DNA of 11,619 nt from Halovivax sp. (lineage in GTDB: Archaea > Halobacteriota > Halobacteria > Halobacteriales > Natrialbaceae). Below the pieces are notes generated by a model, which saw only the letters and a program-made list of their open reading frames with translations, was not told where the DNA came from and did no database searches. The position numbers and the translations under genes are program-made. The first letter of the stretch is position 1, and each line of letters starts with the position of its first letter. Of the stretch, positions 1-5,412 are shown piece by piece. The stretch spans positions 1 through 11,619 of the forward strand of contig SLIS01000051.1 in the NCBI GenBank assembly GCA_007135505.1, written 5' to 3'.

Positions 1-245
1 ACCGACCGGCTGCGGATGGGCTGCAGAGCATCGCTGTGAAGTCCAGTCAGAGACAAGTTCCACGCCGGTTCGGTTATAGCTTGACCGCGGAAGCGTCGAA
101 ACGCGCGGATGGAAGCGAGAAACTCGTGGGATTCGATCCGCCGACGAGGTTCGCTGTCGACGTGTATGGCCGTCGACGTGCGTGACCGTCTACGTGCTTC
201 GAACGGATTCGTCGTCGGTGGGAGGGGTCGGATCGTACCAGCCAC
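1..245. other. Left-edge non-coding stretch downstream of the VIT-family gene
   Basis: No coding frame here looks like a haloarchaeal protein; the open frames are Arg/Ser/Pro-rich and are shadows. The only structures I see are a three-copy 16-bp repeat (annotated separately) and a TATA-like GCTATAACC on the minus strand at about 72-80. The latter could drive a minus-strand gene beginning with the ATG at 31 and leaving the window to the left, but only ten codons of such a gene would be visible. Confidence 0.4.
156..203. repeat. Three-copy 16-bp direct repeat (GTCGACGTG core)
   Basis: The 9-mer GTCGACGTG occurs at 156-164 and 172-180, and a one-mismatch copy, GTCTACGTG, at 188-196. The period is exactly 16 bp. 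The spacers tatggcc and cgtgacc share most bases, so the unit is a true 16-bp tandem repeat, with the third copy degenerating. It lies about 45-90 bases beyond the stop of the VIT-family gene. The core contains the palindrome GTCGAC. It could be a slippage product or a set of phased protein-binding sites; the sequence does not decide. Confidence 0.75.
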
Positions 246-800
246 TCAGGCCAGCCCACCGAGCAGCATGCCGACCGTGTACGCGACCCCGGCCGCGAGC
301 AACCCGATCGCCAGCATTTCACCGCCCGCGGTGTACCAGCGCCGATTCGTGACGAGCGTCCGACTCGCACCCACGAGGAAGAACGCGACCGCGGCGGCAG
401 CCGTCGAGACCACGAAGGGAGACTGGGTCGCTACGAACCCCACGGCACCGACGTCGACGACGTACGGCAGCAGCGGCGTCCAGCCGGCGAGGACGAACGC
501 GAAGAACGTCGTCGCGGCGGTCTTCGCCGGCGCCTTTCCGGTCCACGCCGTCCCGTACCGAGCCGCCTCGTAGTCGATCGTCGAGCGCTGGCTGAGGTAG
601 TTGCTCATCCCCATCGAGAACCCGTCGGCGAACAGATTGGCCAGCCCGAGGATCACCACGATCGCCGGATCGAGGGCCGCGCCGGCGACGCCCGCGACCA
701 CGGCGAAGGTCGTGACGATGCCGTCGTTCGCACCGTAGATGACTTCGGAGATGTACCCGCCCGCCCCGTCGACCTCGTCTCCGAGCAAGCGTGTGAGCAT
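246..800 (-). CDS. VIT1/CCC1-family Fe2+/Mn2+ transporter, short form
   Basis: Predicted membrane transporter of the vacuolar iron transporter family, which moves Fe2+ or Mn2+ out of the cytosol, typically against H+. The 184-residue protein shows the family's TM1 signature (residues 18-42, with [14 protein letters not shown] and Asp26), a TM2 signature rich in small residues and Met (52-70, [14 protein letters not shown]), and three further hydrophobic segments near 96-116, 129-149 and 160-182, giving five helices. The segment between TM2 and TM3 is only about 25 residues, so the Glu-rich cytoplasmic metal-binding domain of eukaryotic and many bacterial VIT proteins is absent; full-length relatives are roughly 220-250 residues. 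The usual GEY triplet in TM2 reads SNY here. The start at 800 is supported by a TATA-like element about 25 bases upstream. It stands head-to-head with the cation exchanger gene. The family call is firm; the metal carried is inferred. Confidence 0.9.
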   Translation of the reverse strand: MLTRLLGDEVDGAGGYISEVIYGANDGIVTTFAVVAGVAGAALDPAIVVILGLANLFADGFSMGMSNYLSQRSTIDYEAARYGTAWTGKAPAKTAATTFFAFVLAGWTPLLPYVVDVGAVGFVATQSPFVVSTAAAAVAFFLVGASRTLVTNRRWYTAGGEMLAIGLLAAGVAYTVGMLLGGLA

Positions 801-821
801 ACCGTCACAACCACCGACCGG

Positions 822-829
822 CTATTCAA
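822..829 (-). promoter_or_regulatory. TATA-like box of the VIT-family gene
   Basis: On the minus strand the sequence reads GTTGAATAGC, an AT-rich block centred about 25 bases upstream of the ATG at 800 in otherwise GC-rich DNA. That spacing would place transcription initiation at or next to the start codon, as in the leaderless mRNAs common in haloarchaea. Confidence 0.5.
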
Positions 830-893
830 CCTGCGTCGGGCCGATGTACACCGGTTCGCCGTCGTGGGGAGCACTCGTTCGGCGTTTCCTGAC

Positions 894-917
894 CGGGATT
901 CTTCCCGATAGCGGGTG
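894..917 (+). promoter_or_regulatory. Overlapping short inverted repeats before the cation exchanger start
   Basis: CGGGA (894-898) can pair with TCCCG (903-907) across a four-base loop. The same CCCG (904-907) can alternatively pair with CGGG (912-915), which is part of the Shine-Dalgarno-like GGGTGA just before the ATG at 929. The two hairpins are mutually exclusive. The stems are only 5 and 4 bp and GC-rich DNA makes these often by chance. It also matters only if the mRNA has a leader; I see no convincing TATA box in the 128-base divergent region on this strand. Confidence 0.25.
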
Positions 918-928
918 ATGGACGACGT

Positions 929-1936
929 ATGCTGACCCTGGCGTGGCTGATCGGGCTCGCGGCCGTGGCCACCGCAGTGGTCTGGCAGGGGAGCATCTAC
1001 CTCGAGGGGGCGGCGGACCGCCTCGCGCTGTACTACGGCCTCCCGGCCATCGTCCAGGGAGCGGTGATCGCCGCCGTCGGGTCGAGTTTCCCGGAGCTAG
1101 CGAGCGTCGTGATCGCGACGCTTCGCTACGGCGAGTTCGAACTCGGCGTCGCGGCGATCGTCGGGTCGGCCGTCTTCAACGTGCTGGTGATCCCCGCCCT
1201 CTCGGCGCTCGGCCATCCCGACACGCTGACGTCCAGCCGGGCCATCGTCTACCGCGAGGCCCAGTTCTACATCATCGCGGTCGCGACGCTGCTGTTGACG
1301 TTCAGTCTGGCGATCATCTACTTCCCGACCGGCGAGGGCGCCCTCTTCGGCGAGATCACGCGACCACTCGCTCTCGTCCCGCTCGGACTGTACGGACTCT
1401 ACCTGTTCATCCAGTACCAGGAGACGGCCGACTACCGGCCGGGGGCCACGCCGGACGTGAACGCGCTCAGACAGTGGGGGCTACTCGCGATCGGATTGGC
1501 GCTGATCCTCGTCGGCGTCGAGTTGCTCATCCGCGCAGCGGTCGACCTCGGCACGTACTTCGACACGCCCTCGTTCCTGTGGGGAATCACGATCGTCGCG
1601 GCGGGAACGAGCCTGCCGGATGCGATCATCAGCGTCAGGGCGGCTCGAAGCGGCGACTCGACGATCAGCCTGGCAAACGTCTTCGGCAGCAACGTCTTCG
1701 ACCTGCTCGTCGCCGTCCCTGTCGGCGTGTTGCTCGCGGGGACGACGGTGATCGACTTCGGCGTCGCCGCGCCGCTGATGGGCTTTCTCGTCGCCGCGAC
1801 GATCGTCGTCTTCACCGTCGCGCGGACCGATTTCGCGGTAACCCATCGGGAGGCCTGGGTCCTGCTCTCCGTCTACGCGCTGTTCGTCGCCTGGATGCTG
1901 CTCGAGAGTACGGGCGTGACCGCCGTCGTGTTGTAG
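929..1936 (+). CDS. CaCA-superfamily sodium/calcium (cation) exchanger
   Basis: Integral membrane antiporter of the Ca2+:cation antiporter superfamily, expected to extrude Ca2+ in exchange for Na+. The 335-residue protein has the two diagnostic inverted alpha repeats. Alpha-1 spans about 44-90, with GSSFPE (51-56, Glu56) and GSAVFN (79-84, Asn84). Alpha-2 spans about 219-265, with GTSLPD (226-231, Asp231) and GSNVFD (253-258, Asp258). A hydrophilic loop near 163-182 separates the halves, and about ten hydrophobic segments fit the family fold. The residues match the ion-binding positions known from NCX_Mj, except that alpha-2 carries Asp where NCX_Mj has Glu, as in K+-dependent NCKX exchangers. 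The start at 929 follows a Shine-Dalgarno-like GGGTGA at 913-918; the upstream ATG at 918 closes after five codons. The gene is divergent from the VIT-family gene and convergent with the SPW-repeat gene. Ion selectivity is inferred. Confidence 0.9.
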   Translation: MLTLAWLIGLAAVATAVVWQGSIYLEGAADRLALYYGLPAIVQGAVIAAVGSSFPELASVVIATLRYGEFELGVAAIVGSAVFNVLVIPALSALGHPDTLTSSRAIVYREAQFYIIAVATLLLTFSLAIIYFPTGEGALFGEITRPLALVPLGLYGLYLFIQYQETADYRPGATPDVNALRQWGLLAIGLALILVGVELLIRAAVDLGTYFDTPSFLWGITIVAAGTSLPDAIISVRAARSGDSTISLANVFGSNVFDLLVAVPVGVLLAGTTVIDFGVAAPLMGFLVAATIVVFTVARTDFAVTHREAWVLLSVYALFVAWMLLESTGVTAVVL

Positions 1937-2001
1937 TTCCGAGCGAGTCGAGTCTGCCCACCACGAACTGGGAACGAGTGCCCGCCGTCACGACAGCCTG
2001 G

Positions 2002-2451
2002 TCAGGCTCGGGCACCCGCGCGTTCGGGCGTTTCGGCGCGGCTGTTGGCGTAGGCATTGTACGCGGCGAGAGCGACGACGACGAGGCCTGCGATCGTCGT
2101 GCTGGTCGCCAGGGCGTCGCTACCCATCTCGATCGCGAACGGCGAGACGATGATCCACAGTCCCAGCAGGACGGCCAGCGAGGCGACGCCGACGCTCGCC
2201 AGCCGATCTTTCGACAGTCGGTAGAAGTTGTAGCCGGCGAGCAGGAAGATGCCCGTCCCCACGAGGGTGTTGTTCCAGTAGGCCGCGTCCGTCGCCTCGT
2301 AGACGAACGGCGACGCGACGATCCAGAGGCCGACGACCGCGGCGAGGGCACTGATCCACTGCATCATGTCGGTGTTGAGGCCGCGACGCTCGGTGTCTCG
2401 ATCGCGATCGACGCCACTGTCCGATGGGTGTTCCGCAGGAGTGTCGCTCAT
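2002..2451 (-). CDS. SPW-repeat membrane protein
   Basis: Predicted four-helix membrane protein of unknown biochemical role. Of 149 residues, the first 30 are hydrophilic and acidic. Helices follow at about 32-50, 59-79, 86-105 and 115-135, in two similar halves. Each half carries the SPW-repeat signature: GLWIVASPFVY (41-51) and GLWIIVSPFAI (97-107), with Phe replacing the Trp of the canonical Ser-Pro-Trp. Each SPF loop is followed by an amphipathic stretch and the next helix, ending LAGYNFY in the first half and LAAYNAY in the second. I chose the internal ATG at 2451 over the ATG at 2472 because the product then begins MSDTPAEH, acidic as expected, and a T-rich TATA-like element lies 27-34 bases upstream. 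It converges with the cation exchanger gene, leaving only about 65 bases between the stops. The family is assigned from motif and topology; no function is claimed. Confidence 0.85.
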   Translation of the reverse strand: MSDTPAEHPSDSGVDRDRDTERRGLNTDMMQWISALAAVVGLWIVASPFVYEATDAAYWNNTLVGTGIFLLAGYNFYRLSKDRLASVGVASLAVLLGLWIIVSPFAIEMGSDALATSTTIAGLVVVALAAYNAYANSRAETPERAGARA

Positions 2452-2774
2452 GATTCCGTGTAGTCTAGACAAGTCCTCTCAAAAACCGCATTGCTTGCAC
2501 CACCCGGAAATGACGTATTAAATACAGTCACTCACTCCCACAGTAGCCGTTTCGAACCGTTTCACGCCGAGGGCCGACAGCAACACCCCCGAGAATCAGT
2601 GACGCCGTCGGGCTTGCACCGACCGGAGCGAACGAGCGACGCAGAGGCGACGTCGCACCGCCACCCCGATTGCCGGTACTCGATCTCGTGGCCACCAGGA
2701 ATCGTCACGCCGGCGCCAGGGGAGGGTCTACGAGCGGCCGTCCAGCGTCAACCGGTGAGAACGGAACGACCCAC
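2452..2774. other. Gene-free stretch between the SPW-repeat gene and a small membrane protein gene
   Basis: About 320 bases with no supportable gene. The one long plus-strand frame (from 2491) would encode a product rich in Arg, His, Pro and Ser and poor in Asp and Glu, the opposite of haloarchaeal proteins, and it overlaps the membrane protein gene in antisense. Apart from the AT-rich promoter-like blocks near 2478-2485 and 2515-2525 I see no tRNA fold, long repeat or strong hairpin. The rest resembles decayed or spacer DNA. Confidence 0.5.
2478..2485 (-). promoter_or_regulatory. TATA-like box of the SPW-repeat gene
   Basis: TTTTTGAG on the minus strand lies 27-34 bases upstream of the chosen ATG at 2451 and fits a leaderless haloarchaeal promoter. 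A second AT block at 2515-2525 (GTATTAAATAC, nearly palindromic) lies about 65-75 bases upstream. It could be an alternative TATA for a leadered transcript or an operator. Confidence 0.4.
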
Positions 2775-3014
2775 TCAGCGCAATCCTTCCAGACGCTGGC
2801 GTCGAAACCGGGCGAACGAGAACTGGTTGAGAAACAGCGCGTAGCCGACCATTACCAGCGCGAACGGTACCGAGACGAGAACCGATAGGTCGTTGACGGC
2901 GCTGTTTGCCAGCTGTGCGAACGCGAGCACCAGCGGCACGACCGTGAACATGGCACTCTCGACCGGTTCCGCCCGGAACATATCGACGTGCGTGAGTCCG
3001 TCTATACCCGTCAT
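2775..3014 (-). CDS. Small two-helix membrane protein, family not recognised
   Basis: I do not recognise this 79-residue protein. It has a short N-terminal tail (1-21), a hydrophobic helix at about 22-40, a tight turn with Asn-Asp at 41-42, a second helix at about 43-63, and a basic C-terminus (66-79) with Arg at 69, 71, 72, 74 and 79. The positive tail suggests that the C-terminus stays in the cytoplasm. The clean pair of hydrophobic segments, in-frame acidic residues at the start and a good TATA-like box (TATTTAA) 34-40 bases before the ATG argue that it is real. An internal ATG at codon 12 is a possible alternative start. It is transcribed in the same direction as the hydrolase gene upstream, but about 190 bases separate them and it has its own promoter, so it is probably a single-gene unit. 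Confidence 0.6.
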   Translation of the reverse strand: MTGIDGLTHVDMFRAEPVESAMFTVVPLVLAFAQLANSAVNDLSVLVSVPFALVMVGYALFLNQFSFARFRRQRLEGLR

Positions 3015-3047
3015 TACTCGATCGTAACTCCGTGTTGGGACGGGCCG

Positions 3048-3054
3048 TTAAATA
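3048..3054 (-). promoter_or_regulatory. TATA box of the small membrane protein gene
   Basis: TATTTAA on the minus strand is a near-consensus archaeal TATA box in a short AT-rich pocket. It lies 34-40 bases upstream of the ATG at 3014, which predicts a leader of roughly 10 bases. A second AT block (CCTTTATTTC on the minus strand) sits about 20-25 bases further upstream. Confidence 0.55.
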
Positions 3055-3207
3055 CTGTTTTGGCGATGTAACCTGAAATAAAGGCCGGCTGATACCATCA
3101 CTCCAGGTGACCGTTCGGTCCCGTGCGACGGCCGTAGCGATCTCATTCCGTGTACCGTCGGCGGCGGTCCCGATCACGTGCGGTTCGTCCGGAGTTCGCT
3201 CCCGATC

Positions 3208-3849
3208 CTACACGAGCGTCCGCTCGAACCACGTGCCGGCGTGCTCGGCGACCGCCTCGAGCGCGCCGGGCTCTTCGAAGAGGTGGCTCGCTCCCTCGAT
3301 CACCTCGAGCGACCGCTCGCCGGTCAGTTGCTCGTAGGCGTCCCGATTCCACTCGAGGACGGGGTGGTCGTTCCCGCCGACGATGAACAGCGTCGCAGCG
3401 GACACCCGGTCGAGCACGTCGGCGGCCAGATCGACCCGGCCCCCACGCGAAACGACGGCGCCGACGTCGGTCTCCGGCCGGGCGGCGGCCCGAAGCGCGG
3501 CCGCGGAGCCGGTACTCGAGCCGAAGTAGCCGAGTTGCAGGTCCGCCGTTCGCGGCCGGCGACGCACCCACTCGGTCGCGCCGACCAGCCGGTCGGTGAG
3601 CAGTGAGATGTCGAATCGCGTTTCGTACGTCTCGTCCTCGGCCTCGGTGAGTAGGTCGAACAGCAGGGTCCCGACCCCGCGGTCGCGGACCCGCTCCGCG
3701 ACGAAGTTGTTCCGCGGGCTGTGCCGACTGCTGCCGCTCCCGTGGGCGAACAGGACGAGCCCGGTCGCCCCCTCGGGCACCCGCAGGTCCCCCTCGAGTT
3801 CGACGTCGTCGACGGTCACCGTGACGATCGAAGTATCGGGTTCGGACAT
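3208..3849 (-). CDS. Alpha/beta hydrolase, dienelactone-hydrolase-like
   Basis: Small cytoplasmic alpha/beta-hydrolase of 213 residues. An N-terminal strand region (7-24) leads to the oxyanion-hole motif LFAHGSGSSRHSPRN (33-47), and the nucleophile elbow is GSSTG (110-114, Ser112). The acidic residue is Asp161 in VGGNDHPV and the histidine is His189 in EGASHLF, so the Ser-Asp-His triad is intact and correctly spaced. The HGSGSSRHSPRN motif is typical of the dienelactone hydrolase-like proteins that in haloarchaea and bacteria are sometimes fused or linked to phosphoribosyltransferases; no such partner is seen here. The substrate is unknown. A longer frame exists, but I take the ATG at 3849 because a TATA-like box lies 22-28 bases upstream, giving a leaderless mRNA, and the extension would run through a tandem repeat. 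Repeats of AGTCGTG lie directly upstream of the promoter and may be regulatory. Confidence 0.88.
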   Translation of the reverse strand: MSEPDTSIVTVTVDDVELEGDLRVPEGATGLVLFAHGSGSSRHSPRNNFVAERVRDRGVGTLLFDLLTEAEDETYETRFDISLLTDRLVGATEWVRRRPRTADLQLGYFGSSTGSAAALRAAARPETDVGAVVSRGGRVDLAADVLDRVSAATLFIVGGNDHPVLEWNRDAYEQLTGERSLEVIEGASHLFEEPGALEAVAEHAGTWFERTLV

Positions 3850-3870
3850 CACCGCACGTACACCGACTAC

Positions 3871-3877
3871 GTATTTG
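3871..3877 (-). promoter_or_regulatory. TATA-like box of the hydrolase gene
   Basis: CAAATAC on the minus strand, within AATCAAATAC, lies 22-28 bases upstream of the ATG at 3849. This is the spacing of a leaderless haloarchaeal promoter and supports the shorter start for the hydrolase. Confidence 0.5.
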
Positions 3878-3940
3878 ATTCGTGAGGGGTCCACGAGTCG
3901 TGAGGGCCCATGAGTCGTGGGGTTCACAAGTCGTGGGGGT
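3875..3940. repeat. Imperfect 16-17 bp tandem repeats upstream of the hydrolase promoter
   Basis: Three imperfect copies follow one another: cacgagtcgtgagggcc (3892-3908), catgagtcgtggggtt (3909-3924) and cacaagtcgtgggggt (3925-3940). A partial fourth copy, ttcgtgaggggtc, begins at 3879 beside the TATA-like box. The shared core is AGTCGTG followed by a G-run. Their position directly upstream of the hydrolase promoter makes them candidate regulator-binding sites, though replication slippage would give the same pattern. Confidence 0.7.
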
Positions 3941-4102
3941 CGAACGCCTGCGGGTTCCGCCTCGCAACCGACTCGTGTCCCGACGGCGAACGGCGAGGAT
4001 GGGTAGGTACACTGACTGTGCTGTGAATGACGGACTGTTCGGTGACCGTCAGATCGATTCGGGGAGGGGAACGGGATCCACCTGAATCGGCGTGGGTGGT
4101 GC

Positions 4103-4108
4103 TTTATT
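4103..4108 (+). promoter_or_regulatory. TATA-like box of the 47-residue acidic protein gene
   Basis: TTTATT, flanked by GC-rich sequence, ends 26 bases before the ATG at 4134. It therefore supports the internal start and a leaderless mRNA, because the upstream in-frame ATG at 4092 would lie before the promoter. Confidence 0.5.
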
Positions 4109-4133
4109 CCGCTGGCGGGCGTCGGCTATCACG

Positions 4134-4277
4134 ATGGCCCGAACGATCGAACTCGACGACGAACTCGCAGCCCGAATCGACGGTCACCTCGAGGAGGACG
4201 AGACCCCCGAAGAGTTCATCGCCGAACTGGTCTCGATTTACGAGCAAGAAGGCCGATTCCTCCACGAAGGCGTGTAG
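4134..4277 (+). CDS. Small acidic haloarchaeal protein, possibly ribbon-helix-helix-like
   Basis: A 47-residue protein beginning MARTIELDDELAARID. The pattern is a short beta strand (RTIEL), then a helix (DDELAARIDGHLEE), a turn (DETPEEF) and a second helix (IAELVSIYEQEGRFL). This resembles the small CopG/VapB-like antitoxin fold and a haloarchaeal family of uncharacterised proteins of this size (I believe DUF7557, from memory). It is strongly acidic, with about one third Asp plus Glu, and so is an unlikely DNA binder without a partner. The start at 4134 is chosen because a TATA-like box lies 26-31 bases upstream; a start at 4092 would add a poorly fitting segment. No toxin gene follows: the next gene is the convergent universal stress protein. 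Function unknown. Confidence 0.7.
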   Translation: MARTIELDDELAARIDGHLEEDETPEEFIAELVSIYEQEGRFLHEGV

Positions 4278-4399
4278 GTGAGACGCCGACTGCGCGATCG
4301 GAGACGGAGCGGCCGGCACGCCTCGGGAGCCGTCCCTGTGCCAGTGACGACCGGTCGGCGGCTCGGCCCCATCGCGGAGTCGAACGAGGTCGGGACGAC

Positions 4400-5269
4400 T
4401 CAGCTGACGACCAGAATCGGACTGTTCGTCCGGCGGAGGACGCGGGCCACGGTGCTCCCGAGGAGGGCGTCCGTGGCCCCACCGCGGCCGCTCGTTCCCA
4501 TCACGACCAGGGCGCCGTCCCGGTCGTCGGCGAACGCGACGACCGACTCGTCGGGGCGACCGCGCCGGACGCTGGTGTCGACGGACAGGCCGCGATCACG
4601 CGCCTCGGCGGCGATCTCCGCCACCGTGTTCTGCCCGCCCTCGGTCAGCAGACCGATGATGCTCCGCGGGGCGTCCTGGAGATCGTAGGTCGTCGAGTCG
4701 ACGACGTAGACGACGGAGACGGCCGCCTCGGTGGCAGCCGCGAGTTCGATCCCGTGTTCGGCGGCGCGGTCGGCGGCGCCGCTCCCGTCCGTGGCGAGGA
4801 CGATGCGGTCGACCCCGTCGCCGTCGATACCGATCCCCTTCGCGGGCGGAACGGCGAGCACCGGCATCGACGCGAGCGAAATAACCCGCTCGGCAGTGCT
4901 TCCGAGCCTGACCGCGTCCGGTCCGGTTCGACCGTGCGTGCCCATCACGATCAGGTCGGTGTCGTGCTCGTCGGCGTGGTCGAGGATGGTCCGGTAGACG
5001 GCCCCCTCCCGGACGCTGTGTGTCGCATCGAGCCCGAGTTCCGTCGCGCGGTCGACGACGCGAGCGGTCGCTTCTTGTCTGTGTTCCGTCGATACCGCGC
5101 GGAGTTCGTCCGCCTGCTCGCGGTCGAGCCCGGCGGGTTCGGCCCCGGCCGGGACGACCGAGAGGACCGTCACGGGCACGTCCAGCGCCTGGGCGAGTTC
5201 GAGACCGAGACTGACGGCAGTCTCGCCACGACCGCTACCATCGAACGGGATAAGTATCGAATCGTACAT
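4400..5269 (-). CDS. Tandem-domain universal stress protein (UspA family)
   Basis: Cytoplasmic stress protein of 289 residues made of two Usp domains. Domain 1 (about 1-142) starts MYDSILIPFDGS, and domain 2 (about 152-289) starts RIVLATDGS. Each carries the ATP-binding pattern G-x2-G-x9-G-S: residues 110-124 (GTHGRTG ending LGS) and 258-272 (GTSGRGG ending LGS). Both nucleotide sites therefore appear intact. Asp10 and Asp161 sit at the strand-1 position that contacts the nucleotide in the family. Usp proteins bind ATP and help cells survive starvation, oxidants and other stresses, often by regulating partner proteins, including transporters. The long upstream extension from 5425 is rejected because it is Arg/Ser-rich, non-homologous and would overlap the divergent ZIP gene; the ATG at 5269 begins the domain exactly. 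An imperfect palindrome (CGTAC at 5263, GTACG at 5274) overlaps the start codon. Divergent from the ZIP transporter across 143 bases. Confidence 0.93.
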   Translation of the reverse strand: MYDSILIPFDGSGRGETAVSLGLELAQALDVPVTVLSVVPAGAEPAGLDREQADELRAVSTEHRQEATARVVDRATELGLDATHSVREGAVYRTILDHADEHDTDLIVMGTHGRTGPDAVRLGSTAERVISLASMPVLAVPPAKGIGIDGDGVDRIVLATDGSGAADRAAEHGIELAAATEAAVSVVYVVDSTTYDLQDAPRSIIGLLTEGGQNTVAEIAAEARDRGLSVDTSVRRGRPDESVVAFADDRDGALVVMGTSGRGGATDALLGSTVARVLRRTNSPILVVS

Positions 5270-5359
5270 CGACGTACGGCTCGCTACCACGCCCACCGAC
5301 AAGAAACGAACCCGGCTCACGGCGACCGGGGACGCCGCTCGGACACACGGTCGGCACAT

Positions 5360-5369
5360 CGATTTATGG
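5360..5369 (+). promoter_or_regulatory. TATA-like box in the Usp/ZIP divergent region
   Basis: CGATTTATGG is the only clear AT-rich block in the 143-base region between the divergent genes. It lies 44-53 bases before the ZIP ATG at 5413, predicting a leader of about 20 bases that would include the Shine-Dalgarno-like GGAG at 5406-5409. Read on the other strand (CCATAAATCG) it could also serve a leadered Usp transcript. Confidence 0.4.
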
Positions 5370-5412
5370 CCTCGTTCGTGGCAGCTAGGGTCCCGCGTCG
5401 AGTGCGGAGACC

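Noticed and set aside
1..31. Possible minus-strand gene starting at 31 and leaving the window, with a TATA-like element at 72-80
   Set aside because: Only about ten codons are visible and the sequence cannot support a product call.
943..2463. Long 506-codon plus-strand frame overlapping the exchanger and the SPW-repeat gene
   Set aside because: It is Arg/Gly/Pro-rich, in the wrong frame over two well-supported genes, and a typical shadow frame of GC-rich DNA.
2491..2844. Plus-strand frame of 117 codons in the gene-poor stretch
   Set aside because: The product is basic and His/Arg/Pro-rich, unlike haloarchaeal proteins, has no recognisable motif, and overlaps the small membrane protein gene in antisense.
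3850..3927. N-terminal extension of the hydrolase to an upstream ATG
   Set aside because: It would be translated from the TATA-like box and the tandem repeat, and the fold begins only after the Met at 3849.
3940..3975. tRNA-like stretch with a GGGTTC sequence near 3950-3957
   Set aside because: The T-loop consensus GGTTCRA fails, and no cloverleaf with matching acceptor, D and anticodon arms can be drawn.
4134..4277. Toxin-antitoxin system with the 47-residue protein as antitoxin
   Set aside because: No toxin-like gene lies on either side; the next gene is a convergent universal stress protein.
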